DNA of 64,000 bases from Hominenteromicrobium mulieris (GTDB lineage Bacteria; Bacillota; Clostridia; Oscillospirales; Acutalibacteraceae): NCBI GenBank assembly GCA_021029595.1, contig JAJJOY010000002.1:186001-250000 (forward strand), in the 5' to 3' direction. The position numbers were made by a program, and so were the translations under genes. The notes under the pieces are model-generated. The model saw only the letters and a program-made list of their open reading frames with translations. It was not told where the DNA came from and made no database searches. This document shows positions 26,250 through 34,129 of this stretch, one piece after another. Position 1 is the stretch's first letter; each line of letters starts with the position of its first letter.

Positions 26250-27161
26250 ATGAAGCTGAAATCAAAATGGCCGGTACGCAGGTTTTTCGCGTTTTTGGGT
26301 GCGCTGTATCTGTTTTGCGCGGTAACGCCGCTGCTGTTTGCGGAGAACGGCACGGCAAAAAGCGAATCTGTTTTTCGCATTTACGACACGGCAACAGAGA
26401 CGGTCCGCACAGTGAACGATCTGGATTTTCTCTGCGGGGCGCTGCCGTGTGAGATGGCTGTTTCTGCCCCCGACGAGGCGTTAAAGGCACAAATCATCGC
26501 GATACACACGCTCTATGACCGCAAGCGGCGGGAAAACACGGGGAAAGATTTTGATTTTACCTGTGACAGCGCGGAAAAGAGCATCTACACGACCGACGCG
26601 GGGCTGACGGACGAAGAACAAAACCGCGTGCGGGCGCTGTGCTTATCGGTGCTCGACAAAGAAATTTATTTTGAAAACGAGCCGATCAACGCGTGTTATT
26701 TTGCGATTTCTGCCGGGTGCACGCAGCCGTTTGAAAACGTGTGGCCGGAAAAAAGCTACCCGTACCTCACCGCTGTGGCGTGCCCGAGCGACCTTTTGGC
26801 GCAGGGGTTTCAGAGCGCGGCAACGTTTACGGAAGACGAGATACGAGCCGATTTCTCGGAAATTTCATTTGACGATGCGCCGGGAAAATGGTTTTCGGAT
26901 ATTCAATATTTTGACACGGGATATGTGGAAAAGCTTACGGTCTGCGGGGTGGAAATGACAGGCGTGCATGTGCGGGAGGCGCTCGGTTTACGCAGCGCGA
27001 GTTTTACGGTGACGTATGAAAACGACGCGTTCACATTTGCGACGCTCGGCTATGGGCACGGCGTGGGCATGAGTCAAGCGGCCGCCATAACGCTTGCGGA
27101 AGGCGGCATGACGGTTGACGAAATTTTGGCACGGTTTTACCCGGGAACCGACATAAAATAG
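26250..27161 (+). CDS. SpoIID/LytB-domain protein
   Basis: A 303-residue protein with an N-terminal signal anchor (about residues 8-29) and an extracytoplasmic SpoIID domain. SpoIID is a lytic transglycosylase acting on peptidoglycan during engulfment in sporulation. The conserved YGHGVGMSQ motif is near residue 277 and VREALGLRSASF just before. The first catalytic region (ALKAQIIAIHTLYDRKRR) corresponds to the usual LKAQAVAARTY motif and is divergent. The ATG at 26250 has GAGGTG upstream. Its presence hints at a sporulating lineage. Confidence 0.85.
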   Translation: MKLKSKWPVRRFFAFLGALYLFCAVTPLLFAENGTAKSESVFRIYDTATETVRTVNDLDFLCGALPCEMAVSAPDEALKAQIIAIHTLYDRKRRENTGKDFDFTCDSAEKSIYTTDAGLTDEEQNRVRALCLSVLDKEIYFENEPINACYFAISAGCTQPFENVWPEKSYPYLTAVACPSDLLAQGFQSAATFTEDEIRADFSEISFDDAPGKWFSDIQYFDTGYVEKLTVCGVEMTGVHVREALGLRSASFTVTYENDAFTFATLGYGHGVGMSQAAAITLAEGGMTVDEILARFYPGTDIK

Positions 27162-27166
27162 GAGAT

Positions 27167-27200
27167 GCCCTGCCGTTTTGCGCATCGGCAGGGCAGTTTT
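27167..27200 (+). terminator. Terminator of the spoIID-like gene
   Basis: GCCCTGCCG and CGGCAGGGC form a perfect 9-bp stem followed by AGTTTT. Confidence 0.85.
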
Positions 27201-27219
27201 CTTATGGCGTGATAAGATT

Positions 27220-27354
27220 TTACTTTTTCGGGATAACGGGGATCCAGATAGCGGACTCGTAGTCGGTGCTGTCCGGGTCGCCGTCTGCGGAATACCACTC
27301 GATGTTGTACTTGCCGGCAAGGTCGTACTCCTTGTTGCCGGGCAGCCACTCCAT
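27220..27354 (-). pseudogene. C-terminal fragment of a GyrI-like effector-binding protein
   Basis: A 44-codon frame starting MEWLPGNKEYDLAGKYNIEW and ending SAIWIPVIPKK matches the final strands of GyrI-like/AraC effector-binding domains, where a sentence such as DxxSxDYxxxIWIPV is the usual ending. The first three quarters of the domain are missing. Nevertheless GGGGAGA precedes the ATG and a TATACT box lies about 35 bases further up, so the remnant could be expressed as a micro-protein. Only the ending supports the family call. Confidence 0.6.
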
Positions 27355-27387
27355 TTACGCTCTCCCCTTTCCTCTGTCGCTGTATTC

Positions 27388-27393
27388 AGTATA
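27388..27393 (-). promoter_or_regulatory. Possible -10 box for the GyrI fragment
   Basis: TATACT on the minus strand about 34 bases before the ATG. No convincing -35 is seen; instead a GTTTCCT/AGGAAAC inverted repeat lies at 27410-27430. Confidence 0.4.
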
Positions 27394-27440
27394 GGCGATT
27401 TTGCGGTTCGTTTCCTGTCTGAAAGGAAACAAATCTGTCT

Positions 27441-28055
27441 TTACATTTCAGAAAAAGCGATATCGAGCAGGTGAACGGCGGTTGCACCGCCCATGCGAAG
27501 GCATTCATAACAGCGGTTGCAGTAGCACAGCACCGGGATTTTGGGGTCAAACTGCGCGGCATAATGCTGCATGAGAGAGGTTTGCAGGTCTTCGGACAGC
27601 TTGTACAGTGGAGTGTTCGGGTAGTTTTTGAGACGCGGATCATCCGTTTCGTAATGCAGGTTGCCGCAGAATATGGATTTTTCACGGTTATGCTCGATCT
27701 CTATCACTTCCGCGTGCATTTTCTTTAAAAGGCTGCGCACGGCTTCGTGGATCTCCGGGTGATTGCGGTCGCGCCAGCAATCCTGCACATAGAATTTTTG
27801 ACCGTTTAGATTCGGAAAGTTGAAATCTTTTAAGGCATCGAGATATTCCCACATCGACTGCGTTTTCACTTTGTCTTCGAGCGTTTCGCGGCATGCCTGA
27901 CAGATGTAAAGCGCGATATCCGCAGGGGAAATCTCTCTTTTATCGACGCGGCAGCAGCCGGCAACCGGCATTTGTTTTTCAAAATACGCTTTGACTTTTT
28001 TTGCCGTTGCGGGACTTGCCGCGCTAAAGTTACAGCTTGGGTAATAAATGTACAT
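27441..28055 (-). CDS. Cysteine-rich (HdrB/CCG-like) protein
   Basis: A 204-residue cytoplasmic protein with many cysteines: PSCNFS at the start, AGCCRVDKRE near 33, ICQACRE near 52, VQDCWRDRN near 90, FCGNLHYE near 130 and CYCNRCYECLRMGG near 175-188. The pattern recalls the CCG domains of HdrB and GlpC, which bind unusual iron-sulfur clusters, but I cannot assign a reaction. It is the last gene of a three-gene unit with a small protein and a HAD phosphatase. CGGAGGG precedes the ATG. Confidence 0.65.
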   Translation of the reverse strand: MYIYYPSCNFSAASPATAKKVKAYFEKQMPVAGCCRVDKREISPADIALYICQACRETLEDKVKTQSMWEYLDALKDFNFPNLNGQKFYVQDCWRDRNHPEIHEAVRSLLKKMHAEVIEIEHNREKSIFCGNLHYETDDPRLKNYPNTPLYKLSEDLQTSLMQHYAAQFDPKIPVLCYCNRCYECLRMGGATAVHLLDIAFSEM

Positions 28056-28070
28056 ATTTCCCTCCGAATT

Positions 28071-28892
28071 TTAAAAATCAGCATGCTCCAAAAGCCATTT
28101 GGCTACGCCGTCTTCGTTGTTTCCGCCGATGACGGCAGTGGCGGCGGCTTTCAGTTCTTTGTCGGCATTTTGAACGGCGTAAGCTTCGTCCGCAGCGTGG
28201 AACATATCAAGGTCGTTTTTGCCGTCGCCGAAGACGACGAGCTTTTCGCAGCCGAGCTTCTCTTTCAACTCGCGGACGGCGTTCGCTTTGGATGCGGTTT
28301 TCGGCATGATCTCGAGCCACTGCTCGCCGGAGTAAATATCTTTGGAGTAGACGACGTGGTAGGTTTCGCGGTATTTTTCGTAAAATGGCGCGAGTTTTTG
28401 CGGGTCGCCGATGCAGGTGATATAGAAAAGATCGCCGCGCGTGAGCTCTTCTGTCGTATACACCTCGCGGGTACGGGGGTCGTTTACGCGGGTATCGGCA
28501 AAGCCCTTCAGGCCGAGCGTGCACTTTTCATAGATAAAGGAAAAATGTTCTCTGCCGTCCACATTTGCGTACACGATGGGGTAGATATTCGCCTTGAAGA
28601 GTTCATCTAAAACCGCGTACACGGAAGCGTCAAAGTAATTTGCGAGCAGAATTTCCTCCGTGACGTTATCGCGGACGAACGCGCCGTTATAAATGATGAG
28701 CGGAAAGTGCGTGTTGAGCCCCTTAGTGACCGTTTTCGCGGTGACGAGCGAGCGCGCCGTGGCGTAGGAAAACAGCATGCCGCGCGCCGTCAGCGTGTTG
28801 ATTGTTTCCGCCGTGAACGGCGAGACGGTTTGGTCATGACGTAATAATGTGCCGTCTAAATCGGAGACGTAGAGCGTTTTTGGGCCTTTCAT
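28071..28892 (-). CDS. Cof-type HAD-IIB phosphatase
   Basis: A 273-residue HAD hydrolase with motif I YVSDLDGTLL at residues 6-15, motif II SYATARS, and motif IV VVFGDGKNDLDMFHAADEA near the C terminus. Probable phosphatase on a small sugar phosphate. The ATG at 28892 is preferred since GAGGG lies five bases before it. It follows the 51-residue small gene by eight bases and precedes the Cys-rich gene by 15. Confidence 0.9.
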   Translation of the reverse strand: MKGPKTLYVSDLDGTLLRHDQTVSPFTAETINTLTARGMLFSYATARSLVTAKTVTKGLNTHFPLIIYNGAFVRDNVTEEILLANYFDASVYAVLDELFKANIYPIVYANVDGREHFSFIYEKCTLGLKGFADTRVNDPRTREVYTTEELTRGDLFYITCIGDPQKLAPFYEKYRETYHVVYSKDIYSGEQWLEIMPKTASKANAVRELKEKLGCEKLVVFGDGKNDLDMFHAADEAYAVQNADKELKAAATAVIGGNNEDGVAKWLLEHADF

Positions 28893-28900
28893 GTTTTCCC

Positions 28901-29056
28901 TCACTTTCGAATTTCGGCGATGAGATATTTTCGGAGCTTTTTGAGGTCGTCTTCGGGGAGGTTCTCTGCCGGATGCGTTTTCCGGCTTTCCGTGATGCGG
29001 GTAAGCTGTGTTTTGATTTTGAGAGACAGAGTTTGGCGGGATAGCAGATGGTTCAC
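28901..29056 (-). CDS. Small basic protein, 51 residues
   Basis: Unrecognised small gene beginning with GTG (about MNHLLSRQTLSLKIKTQLTR). It is Lys/Arg/Leu-rich, with a likely helical C-terminal half (PEDDLKKLRKYLIAEIRK). AGAAGG lies four bases upstream of the GTG, and a consensus promoter lies just before that. The stop is eight bases from the start of the HAD gene, so it is the first gene of that operon. Its position and signals support it being real; function unknown. Confidence 0.55.
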   Translation of the reverse strand: MNHLLSRQTLSLKIKTQLTRITESRKTHPAENLPEDDLKKLRKYLIAEIRK

Positions 29057-29087
29057 AAAACCTTCTGCTTCGCAGTATTTTTCTATT

Positions 29088-29117
29088 ATTATATACCGCT
29101 TTTTTTCACCGTGTCAA
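29088..29117 (-). promoter_or_regulatory. Consensus promoter of the small-gene/HAD/Cys-rich operon
   Basis: TTGACA and TATAAT on the minus strand with an 18-base spacer; the predicted start is about 25 bases before the GTG of the small gene. Confidence 0.85.
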
Positions 29118-29143
29118 CCCAAAACAGTTTTACAAAAATCAAA

Positions 29144-29318
29144 TCAGTTCTGCGCTTCCTCGCGGTTTGCAGAACGGTACTGGGTGGGCGAAACGCCCAC
29201 GATGGATTTGAAAATACGGTTAAAATGATTGATATTATTGAAGCCACAGGCGTAGCAGATGTTCAGCACACGGTCGTTTGTCTGCGTGAGCATTTCCATG
29301 GCCTGACGGATACGCTTT
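29144..29318 (-). pseudogene. C-terminal fragment of an AraC-family regulator
   Basis: The frame reads DEKRIRQAMEMLTQTNDR, then VLNICYACGFNNINHFNRIF, then KSIVGVSPTQYRS and a stop. This is the second helix-turn-helix half of an AraC/XylS DNA-binding domain. It begins abruptly inside the acyltransferase frame, with no start codon or sensor domain, and is therefore a remnant. Confidence 0.8.
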
Positions 29319-29805
29319 TCGTCACAACCGAACCCGCACCCACAACGGTGTGGTCGCCCAACACCACGCCGGGCAAAACGGTGGAATTCATACCGATCCA
29401 GCAGTTTTTGCCGAGCACGATGTCTTTGCCGGGCTGATGCTGCTCCAAATCGGTCAGCACATGGTTCGCCGTGACGAGACCGACATTCGGCGCGATATAA
29501 CTGCCTTTGCCAATGACGATTTTGGCGGCGAAATTCTGAAAATAGCAGCCGAACGCGTTAAAATCGTTCATATCATCCGGGTCGAAAACCAGATTTTCCG
29601 CGCTGCTTACTTCATTGCGGAAAAAAACCGGGAACGGAATATCGCGATTGATGCCCTTTACCTTCTGCATCCACAAGTTTCGCCAGCACCATGTCCAGCC
29701 GAGACTGGATTCCTCAAACCAGCGGCCACGCAAAAACTTTTTATCGTAAAACAGCGGCATAATAAGTTTTGAAAAAAAGCTGAATACCGGTCGTTCCAAA
29801 AGCAT
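29263..29805 (-). pseudogene. Hexapeptide acyltransferase, 3' end lost
   Basis: From the ATG at 29805 (preceded by GGAGGAAAAGGGGGAG) the frame encodes about 165 residues of a left-handed beta-helix acyltransferase like those of polysaccharide or serine/maltose acetyltransferases. The C-terminal part has the hexapeptide pattern IVIGKGSYIAPNVGLVTANH and IVLGKNCWIGMNSTVLPGVV, then DHTVVGAGSVVTKS. After VVTKS the frame runs into AraC-derived DNA read in the wrong frame (VSVRPWKCS) and stops at 29263. The usual ending (AGNPAKVI and beyond) is missing. It might still fold, but I read it as broken. Confidence 0.7.
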
Positions 29806-29924
29806 CTCCCCCTTTTCCTCCAGTGTAGAGGAAAAAGTAAAAAACCGCCAGCAGAACTCTCTTTTTTGCTTGACGGATACTACGAAAAAGACATCTTTTA
29901 TAGCAGCTCCGAAAGCTGCAAGCA

Positions 29925-30084
29925 GCATATCTTTTGTTGGGTGGAGGTTCAGCATGCCAAGCTTTTTGAGGTTCGGGGTCTCCATCGCTTTCACGGTATC
30001 GGCGATATGGCCGAATGTATCAACGCCGACATCGCCAAACGCCTCGGCATCCGGCATAGCACCGATGCCGAGGGAATCGAGAAC
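29925..30084 (-). pseudogene. N-terminal fragment of phosphopentomutase
   Basis: VLDSLGIGAMPDAEAFGDVG and VDTFGHIADTVKAMETPNLK then KLGMLNL match the first 55 residues of DeoB, including the metal-binding Asp of the alkaline phosphatase-like fold. The start codon region is replaced by the terminator of the pilin gene, and the frame runs out into unrelated sequence, joining the acyltransferase without a stop. The rest of deoB is not in the window. Confidence 0.75.
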
Positions 30085-30085
30085 A

Positions 30086-30121
30086 TAAAAAAGACTTTGC
30101 ACATAAAATGCACAAAGTCTT
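30086..30121 (-). terminator. Terminator of the pilin-like gene
   Basis: AAGACTTTG and CAAAGTCTT form a perfect stem followed by six Ts on the minus strand, 13 bases after the stop codon. Confidence 0.8.
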
Positions 30122-30133
30122 CTAAACAAGATA

Positions 30134-30559
30134 TTATTGTGCAGGCAGGCTGAGATGGCACGCTGGGTGTCCGTCGTTACACTCGTATTCGATCGAATAA
30201 CCCACATCTTTTGTAAAACTCACCGCGCAGAAGCCTGCTTTCATTTTGACTTTCTGCCCGTTCAAAAACGTCACCGAATGCCAGTCGTAAGCTGGGTTTG
30301 TGTGCCAATCTACGGGGACTTTCGGGTTTTGCTCCCCTGTTGTCATATAATCCGTTTGTATGTCGGCGTAAAACGACCGCAGGTTCGCCCAGTCCGTTGC
30401 GACCCTTGCCTTATGAAGCTGTGCGCTGAAAACCGGAATCGCGACCGCAATGAGTATCGCGATGACAGCCACGACAATCAGCATTTCCATAAGCGTGAAG
30501 CCTTTTTTATTTACCCGACGGTACGGTTTTATTTTCTGGAGCAGGACGGTTTTTAACAT
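30134..30559 (-). CDS. Type IV prepilin-like protein
   Basis: A 141-residue protein with a class III (type IV) prepilin leader: basic residues, then KKGFTLMEMLIVVAVIAILI with cleavage expected after Gly and before Phe, and Glu at position +5. The hydrophobic helix is followed by a small globular domain with two cysteines near the C terminus (ECNDGHPACH). No prepilin peptidase, ATPase or other pilin genes are adjacent. TAGGAGG precedes the ATG. The promoter and terminator make it a single-gene unit. Confidence 0.88.
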   Translation of the reverse strand: MLKTVLLQKIKPYRRVNKKGFTLMEMLIVVAVIAILIAVAIPVFSAQLHKARVATDWANLRSFYADIQTDYMTTGEQNPKVPVDWHTNPAYDWHSVTFLNGQKVKMKAGFCAVSFTKDVGYSIEYECNDGHPACHLSLPAQ

Positions 30560-30610
30560 TTTATCCTCCTATCACAACGAAAAACATAAATACTAATAAA
30601 GCCGGATTTT

Positions 30611-30639
30611 ATTATAATAGGTTGGTATTATGTTGTCAA
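30611..30639 (-). promoter_or_regulatory. Perfect consensus promoter of the pilin-like gene
   Basis: TTGACA, 17 bases, TATAAT on the minus strand, about 50 bases upstream of the ATG. Confidence 0.9.
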
Positions 30640-30686
30640 CATTTTAGCAGCGTTATCAATTTATCTTGCAGAAAAGCCGTAACGAT

Positions 30687-31154
30687 TTAAGTTTCATACC
30701 AAGCCGGGCCGATATACGCGTCCCACTCGACAGAAGTCGTCTGCGGCGTAAAGGCGATGGTGAAAAATGTAAAGTCTACTTCTATGCCGTCCGTAATGCA
30801 ATCCATGATAATCCGCCGATTTTCCTCAAAGAGGGCAAATACTCTGATTCCCTTTACAAAGCCGGAAAGCATTTCCTTCACCGCATCGGCACCTTCAAGC
30901 ACGATCTGTTCTCCGACCGGATTACCGTTTTCAATCGGTCTTCTGTTCTCAAACGTTACGCTTTCCATGTGCTCAAACCGAAGTACCGCCCGCTCGATCT
31001 CCAAGTCACAATCTCCCGGGTTTTGCTTCGTGTGCTTGTGAATATTCAAATGCGTGGCGCTAAACACAAGTGTGTTTTTATCGAAGCAACCGAGCGAAAG
31101 CTCCGCATCATGAAACTCAAAAATATCAAGCTTATTTTCGGCCTTGTACTGCAT
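30687..31154 (-). CDS. Hypothetical protein, 155 residues
   Basis: I do not recognise the family. The protein is soluble, acidic and probably beta-rich (LDIFEFHDAELSLGCFDKNT at the start, VDFTFFTIAFTPQTTSVEWD near the end). GTAGGTGA lies before the ATG, overlapping the stop of the recombinase gene. If the mobile element is removed, this gene would directly follow the native 3' end of rlmD, so it is probably a chromosomal gene once downstream of rlmD and not element cargo. Confidence 0.6.
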   Translation of the reverse strand: MQYKAENKLDIFEFHDAELSLGCFDKNTLVFSATHLNIHKHTKQNPGDCDLEIERAVLRFEHMESVTFENRRPIENGNPVGEQIVLEGADAVKEMLSGFVKGIRVFALFEENRRIIMDCITDGIEVDFTFFTIAFTPQTTSVEWDAYIGPAWYET

Positions 31155-31164
31155 GAATTTTCAC

Positions 31165-32844
31165 CTACTTGTTCTGTTTTAAGCGTACAACCGTCTCAAT
31201 ATGTGCATCGTTGTCCAAACTCAAACTCATATCCTCCGCAATGATTGGGAGCTTGAACTTGATGGACTTGAGCCACTGACCGTTGGGCTGGCGTTCCTCG
31301 TAAATCTGGATTTCAGAGATCAGTTCCTCAATCAGCTGCCGTTTCTCTCTGTCATCCATCTTTCCATAGAGCTGATCGAAGTAGATCAGAACCTTGTAGA
31401 TATTATCGCCGGTCAGCTTTTCTGCCTCAATGGCCTGTTTCTTGGCTCTGGCTGCAATCAGCAGAGATTCCAATTCTTCAATCTTATCATACATCCCATA
31501 GAGCCGATCATCAAGATCAGATTTCCGTCTGCGGTAATGACGGTCGTCTGGGTCAAGAGAGTCGATTTCTTCAATTAGCTTGGATTTGGTAGAATAAGCC
31601 TGACGAAGCTGCTTTTCATAGTTGCTGATTTCCTGCTCAATGGCAGAGGTATCCACCTTCATACTGACTTTTTCCTGCATCATGGCGGCGAACTTCGGAT
31701 TGCTTACCAGCTTGACGATAACCTCCGCCACGGCGCTGTCCAGCAGTTCTTCGTTGATCTGCTTCTTGAAGTCGCATTTATGTCCATGGGTCATCGTGCG
31801 GTGCTTGCAGCCGTAATAAAAGAAGTCCTTGTATTTCGTACCATCTGCTTTATGCTTGATGCTTTTGTTTCCATACATTCTTACGCTGCAAACTGGGCAT
31901 TTCACAATGCCGGACAACAGATGTATTTTTGTATCCTTGTCTCTGTTGACGCGTTCGTATTTTTCCGCTTGTGCCAACAGCTTGACCTGCGCCTTATGCC
32001 ATAGTTCTTCGGAGACAATTCCCTCATGCAGTCCGTCAACCAGCAAATAGTCATCCTGCTCCACAAGACGGTAATCATTTCGTGTGCCATGCACCTTCTC
32101 CGTCCGGCGTCTACCATAGGCGATTTTCCCGCAGTAAACCGGATTTTTCAGAATCCTGCGGATCAACGCAGAATCAAACAGGGGATTTTTCCCGTTTTGC
32201 CTTTGGATTTTGTGAATCCCATGGGTTGCAAGGTATTTTGCAAGACCGTTTGCACCGGTATCCGTATGCACATACTGGTCAAAAATTACACGAATTGCTT
32301 CTGCCTCTTCCTCGTTGATGAAAAGCTGCCCCTTTTCCAGCTTGTAGCCATAAGGCGCAAAGCCGCCGTTCCATTTCCCCTCACGGGCTTTCTGGATTCT
32401 GCCCTCCATCGTCTGCACACGGATGTTTTCACGCTCAATTTCCGCAACCGCCGACAAAACGGAGATCATCAGCTTTCCGGCATCCTTGGAGGAATCAATA
32501 CCATCCTCGACACAAATCAGATTGACACCGAAATCCTGCATCACCTGCAAGGTGGACAGCACATCCGCCGCATTTCTGCCGAAGCGGGACAGCTTGAACA
32601 CCAGCACATAGGATACGCCGTCCTTGCCGGACTTGATGTCCTCCATCATCTGATTGAACTGGATTCTGCCCTCTATGGACTTACCGGATTTTCCGGCGTC
32701 CTCGTATTCGCCCACGATTTCATAATCGTTGAAGTCAGCAAAGGCTTTCATTCGGGACTTCTGGGCATCCAGAGAATATCCGTCAATCTGCATAGCGGTG
32801 GACACCCGCGTGTAGATATAAACTTTTATCTTTTCTTTTTTCAT
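31165..32844 (-). CDS. Large serine recombinase (integrase)
   Basis: A 559-residue site-specific recombinase. The resolvase catalytic domain carries Ser15 in YTRVSTAMQ and conserved arginines in FKLSRFGRNA; a recombinase domain follows (GFAPYGYKL, RRILKNPVYCGK), then a zinc ribbon (CPVCSVRMYG ... YYGCKH ... HGHKC) and a long coiled coil from about residue 395. The last ten residues (TVVRLKQNK) lie outside the left core and seem to be the original C terminus of RlmD. The inner ATG at 32844 has GAGG at eight bases. Expected to integrate and, with a directionality factor, excise the element. Confidence 0.94.
   Translation of the reverse strand: MKKEKIKVYIYTRVSTAMQIDGYSLDAQKSRMKAFADFNDYEIVGEYEDAGKSGKSIEGRIQFNQMMEDIKSGKDGVSYVLVFKLSRFGRNAADVLSTLQVMQDFGVNLICVEDGIDSSKDAGKLMISVLSAVAEIERENIRVQTMEGRIQKAREGKWNGGFAPYGYKLEKGQLFINEEEAEAIRVIFDQYVHTDTGANGLAKYLATHGIHKIQRQNGKNPLFDSALIRRILKNPVYCGKIAYGRRRTEKVHGTRNDYRLVEQDDYLLVDGLHEGIVSEELWHKAQVKLLAQAEKYERVNRDKDTKIHLLSGIVKCPVCSVRMYGNKSIKHKADGTKYKDFFYYGCKHRTMTHGHKCDFKKQINEELLDSAVAEVIVKLVSNPKFAAMMQEKVSMKVDTSAIEQEISNYEKQLRQAYSTKSKLIEEIDSLDPDDRHYRRRKSDLDDRLYGMYDKIEELESLLIAARAKKQAIEAEKLTGDNIYKVLIYFDQLYGKMDDREKRQLIEELISEIQIYEERQPNGQWLKSIKFKLPIIAEDMSLSLDNDAHIETVVRLKQNK
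31190..31197. other. Left attachment site core of the mobile element
   Basis: ACCGTCTC here repeats at 45388-45395, and the match continues imperfectly (ACCGTCTCnAnATGnGC). It lies inside the last codons of the recombinase gene, where the peptide AHIETVVRL mirrors AHVETVCQL of RlmD at the other end. The exact crossover cannot be fixed from one sequence. Confidence 0.8.
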
Positions 32845-32858
32845 GGGCATATCCTCAG

Positions 32859-33869
32859 TCAGCCTTGCTTGTTATCCGTTTTCTGCTCCAACAGCTTGAT
32901 GGAATCCAGATAATCCTGCTCCACTTCGCTGAGGGTGCGGGCTTTGTATTTTCTGTACTCGCCGGTCGCCTTGTCGATGGCCTGCTTGTGGCTGACGCTT
33001 CCATTGCCAACCAGTAACTGTTCTCCGCTCATGGTCAGAATCCGATCCAGATGTTCCGACCAATCCTGCATGGTCATGGCCTGTTCCCGTTCTGCCTGTC
33101 GTTCCGCAAAATCCAGATATCCGGACACAAGCTGCCCCATAGCACGAAGCTCTTTCTCGTTCAGATAGTTCTTGGCAACTACCACCTCTTTCAGCGTGGG
33201 CTGATTGCCCGCAAAGGTGGTCAAGCCCATAAATTCCTTCTCCGCGTCGGCACGTGTGTAAATGACCTCCGCCGCTGTCTGCCCGTGAATGGCATAGTGG
33301 ATTTTGTTCTGGACTTTCTTGAAAAACTGAATAGAGATTTCCGCCTTGGGGTCATAGTCAATACTGGTGGCGTAGATTTCAAGCACCTGTCGATAAAACA
33401 CCTTCTCGGAAGCGCGGATGTCGCGGATGCGCTCCAACAGTTCCTTGAAGTATCCGCCGCCGCCCAGATTTTTCAGGCGCTCGTCATCCAGGGCAAAACC
33501 CTTTCGCATATACTCCTTCAAAATTCCCGTTGCCCAGATGCGGAACTGCACACCGCGCTGGGATTTCACACGATAGCCAACGGAAATGATGACATCGAGG
33601 TTATAGTAATCCACCTGATAGGTTTTGCAGTCAGCGGCAGTTGTTGCAAAATTTGCAACAACTGCTTCTCGCTTCAATTCGCCCTCAGTGAAAATGTTCT
33701 TGATATGTCTGGAAATGGTAGATTTGTCTCGCTGAAACAGCTCCGCCATCTGGTCAATGGACAGCCAAACGGTATCTCCATCGAAGGTCGTTTCGATCTT
33801 TGTCAAGCCATCCTCTGTGGTATAAATCATCATTTCAGAATTGTTCTGCTCATTCTCCCAGCGTTCCAT
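32859..33869 (-). CDS. RhuM-family protein
   Basis: A 336-residue member of the virulence RhuM family, common on mobile elements and near restriction-modification genes; its biochemical role is not established. The N-terminal part has a helix-turn-helix-like VWLSIDQMAELFQRDKSTIS then RHIKNIF, followed by the RhuM core YYNLDVIISVGYRVKSQRG and QFRIWATGILKEYMRKGFAL. The ATG at 33869 has GAGGTGA upstream. It lies between the recombinase and the mobilization genes. Confidence 0.85.
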   Translation of the reverse strand: MERWENEQNNSEMMIYTTEDGLTKIETTFDGDTVWLSIDQMAELFQRDKSTISRHIKNIFTEGELKREAVVANFATTAADCKTYQVDYYNLDVIISVGYRVKSQRGVQFRIWATGILKEYMRKGFALDDERLKNLGGGGYFKELLERIRDIRASEKVFYRQVLEIYATSIDYDPKAEISIQFFKKVQNKIHYAIHGQTAAEVIYTRADAEKEFMGLTTFAGNQPTLKEVVVAKNYLNEKELRAMGQLVSGYLDFAERQAEREQAMTMQDWSEHLDRILTMSGEQLLVGNGSVSHKQAIDKATGEYRKYKARTLSEVEQDYLDSIKLLEQKTDNKQG

Positions 33870-33890
33870 GGTCACTTCACCTCGTTTTCT

Positions 33891-33922
33891 GCCATTGCAG
33901 GAGCAAAAGCTCCTGCAATGGC
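33891..33922. repeat. Perfect 14-bp inverted repeat upstream of rhuM
   Basis: GCCATTGCAGGAGC and GCTCCTGCAATGGC flank an AAAA loop. Neither side is followed by a T-run, so a standard terminator is unlikely; it sits about 22 bases upstream of the RhuM start codon. Confidence 0.8.
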
Positions 33923-33952
33923 GGTTTGGACACTTATTTCATGATAATTATA

Positions 33953-34129
33953 TCATGCCGCTTTCGCTGATTCAATATTATTTTCGTGAATCATATCATC
34001 TGCCTCGACTTTTTCGGGCATGGATTCCTCTATGACGAGATCGGGCAGCGCGTCAAGATCCAGAACCACGGCATACTTTTCAATCAAATTTGCCAGCAAA
34101 GCAGCGAAGCCGCTCCATTCATCTACCAT
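33953..34129 (-). CDS. Small acidic protein downstream of the relaxase
   Basis: A 58-residue acidic protein (MVDEWSGFAALLANLIEKYA, then acidic Glu/Asp-rich tail). The start overlaps the end of the relaxase gene by 11 bases and GAGAGGGAG lies seven bases upstream, so translation is probably coupled. No family recognised. Gene order suggests a minor mobilization accessory. Confidence 0.6.
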   Translation of the reverse strand: MVDEWSGFAALLANLIEKYAVVLDLDALPDLVIEESMPEKVEADDMIHENNIESAKAA

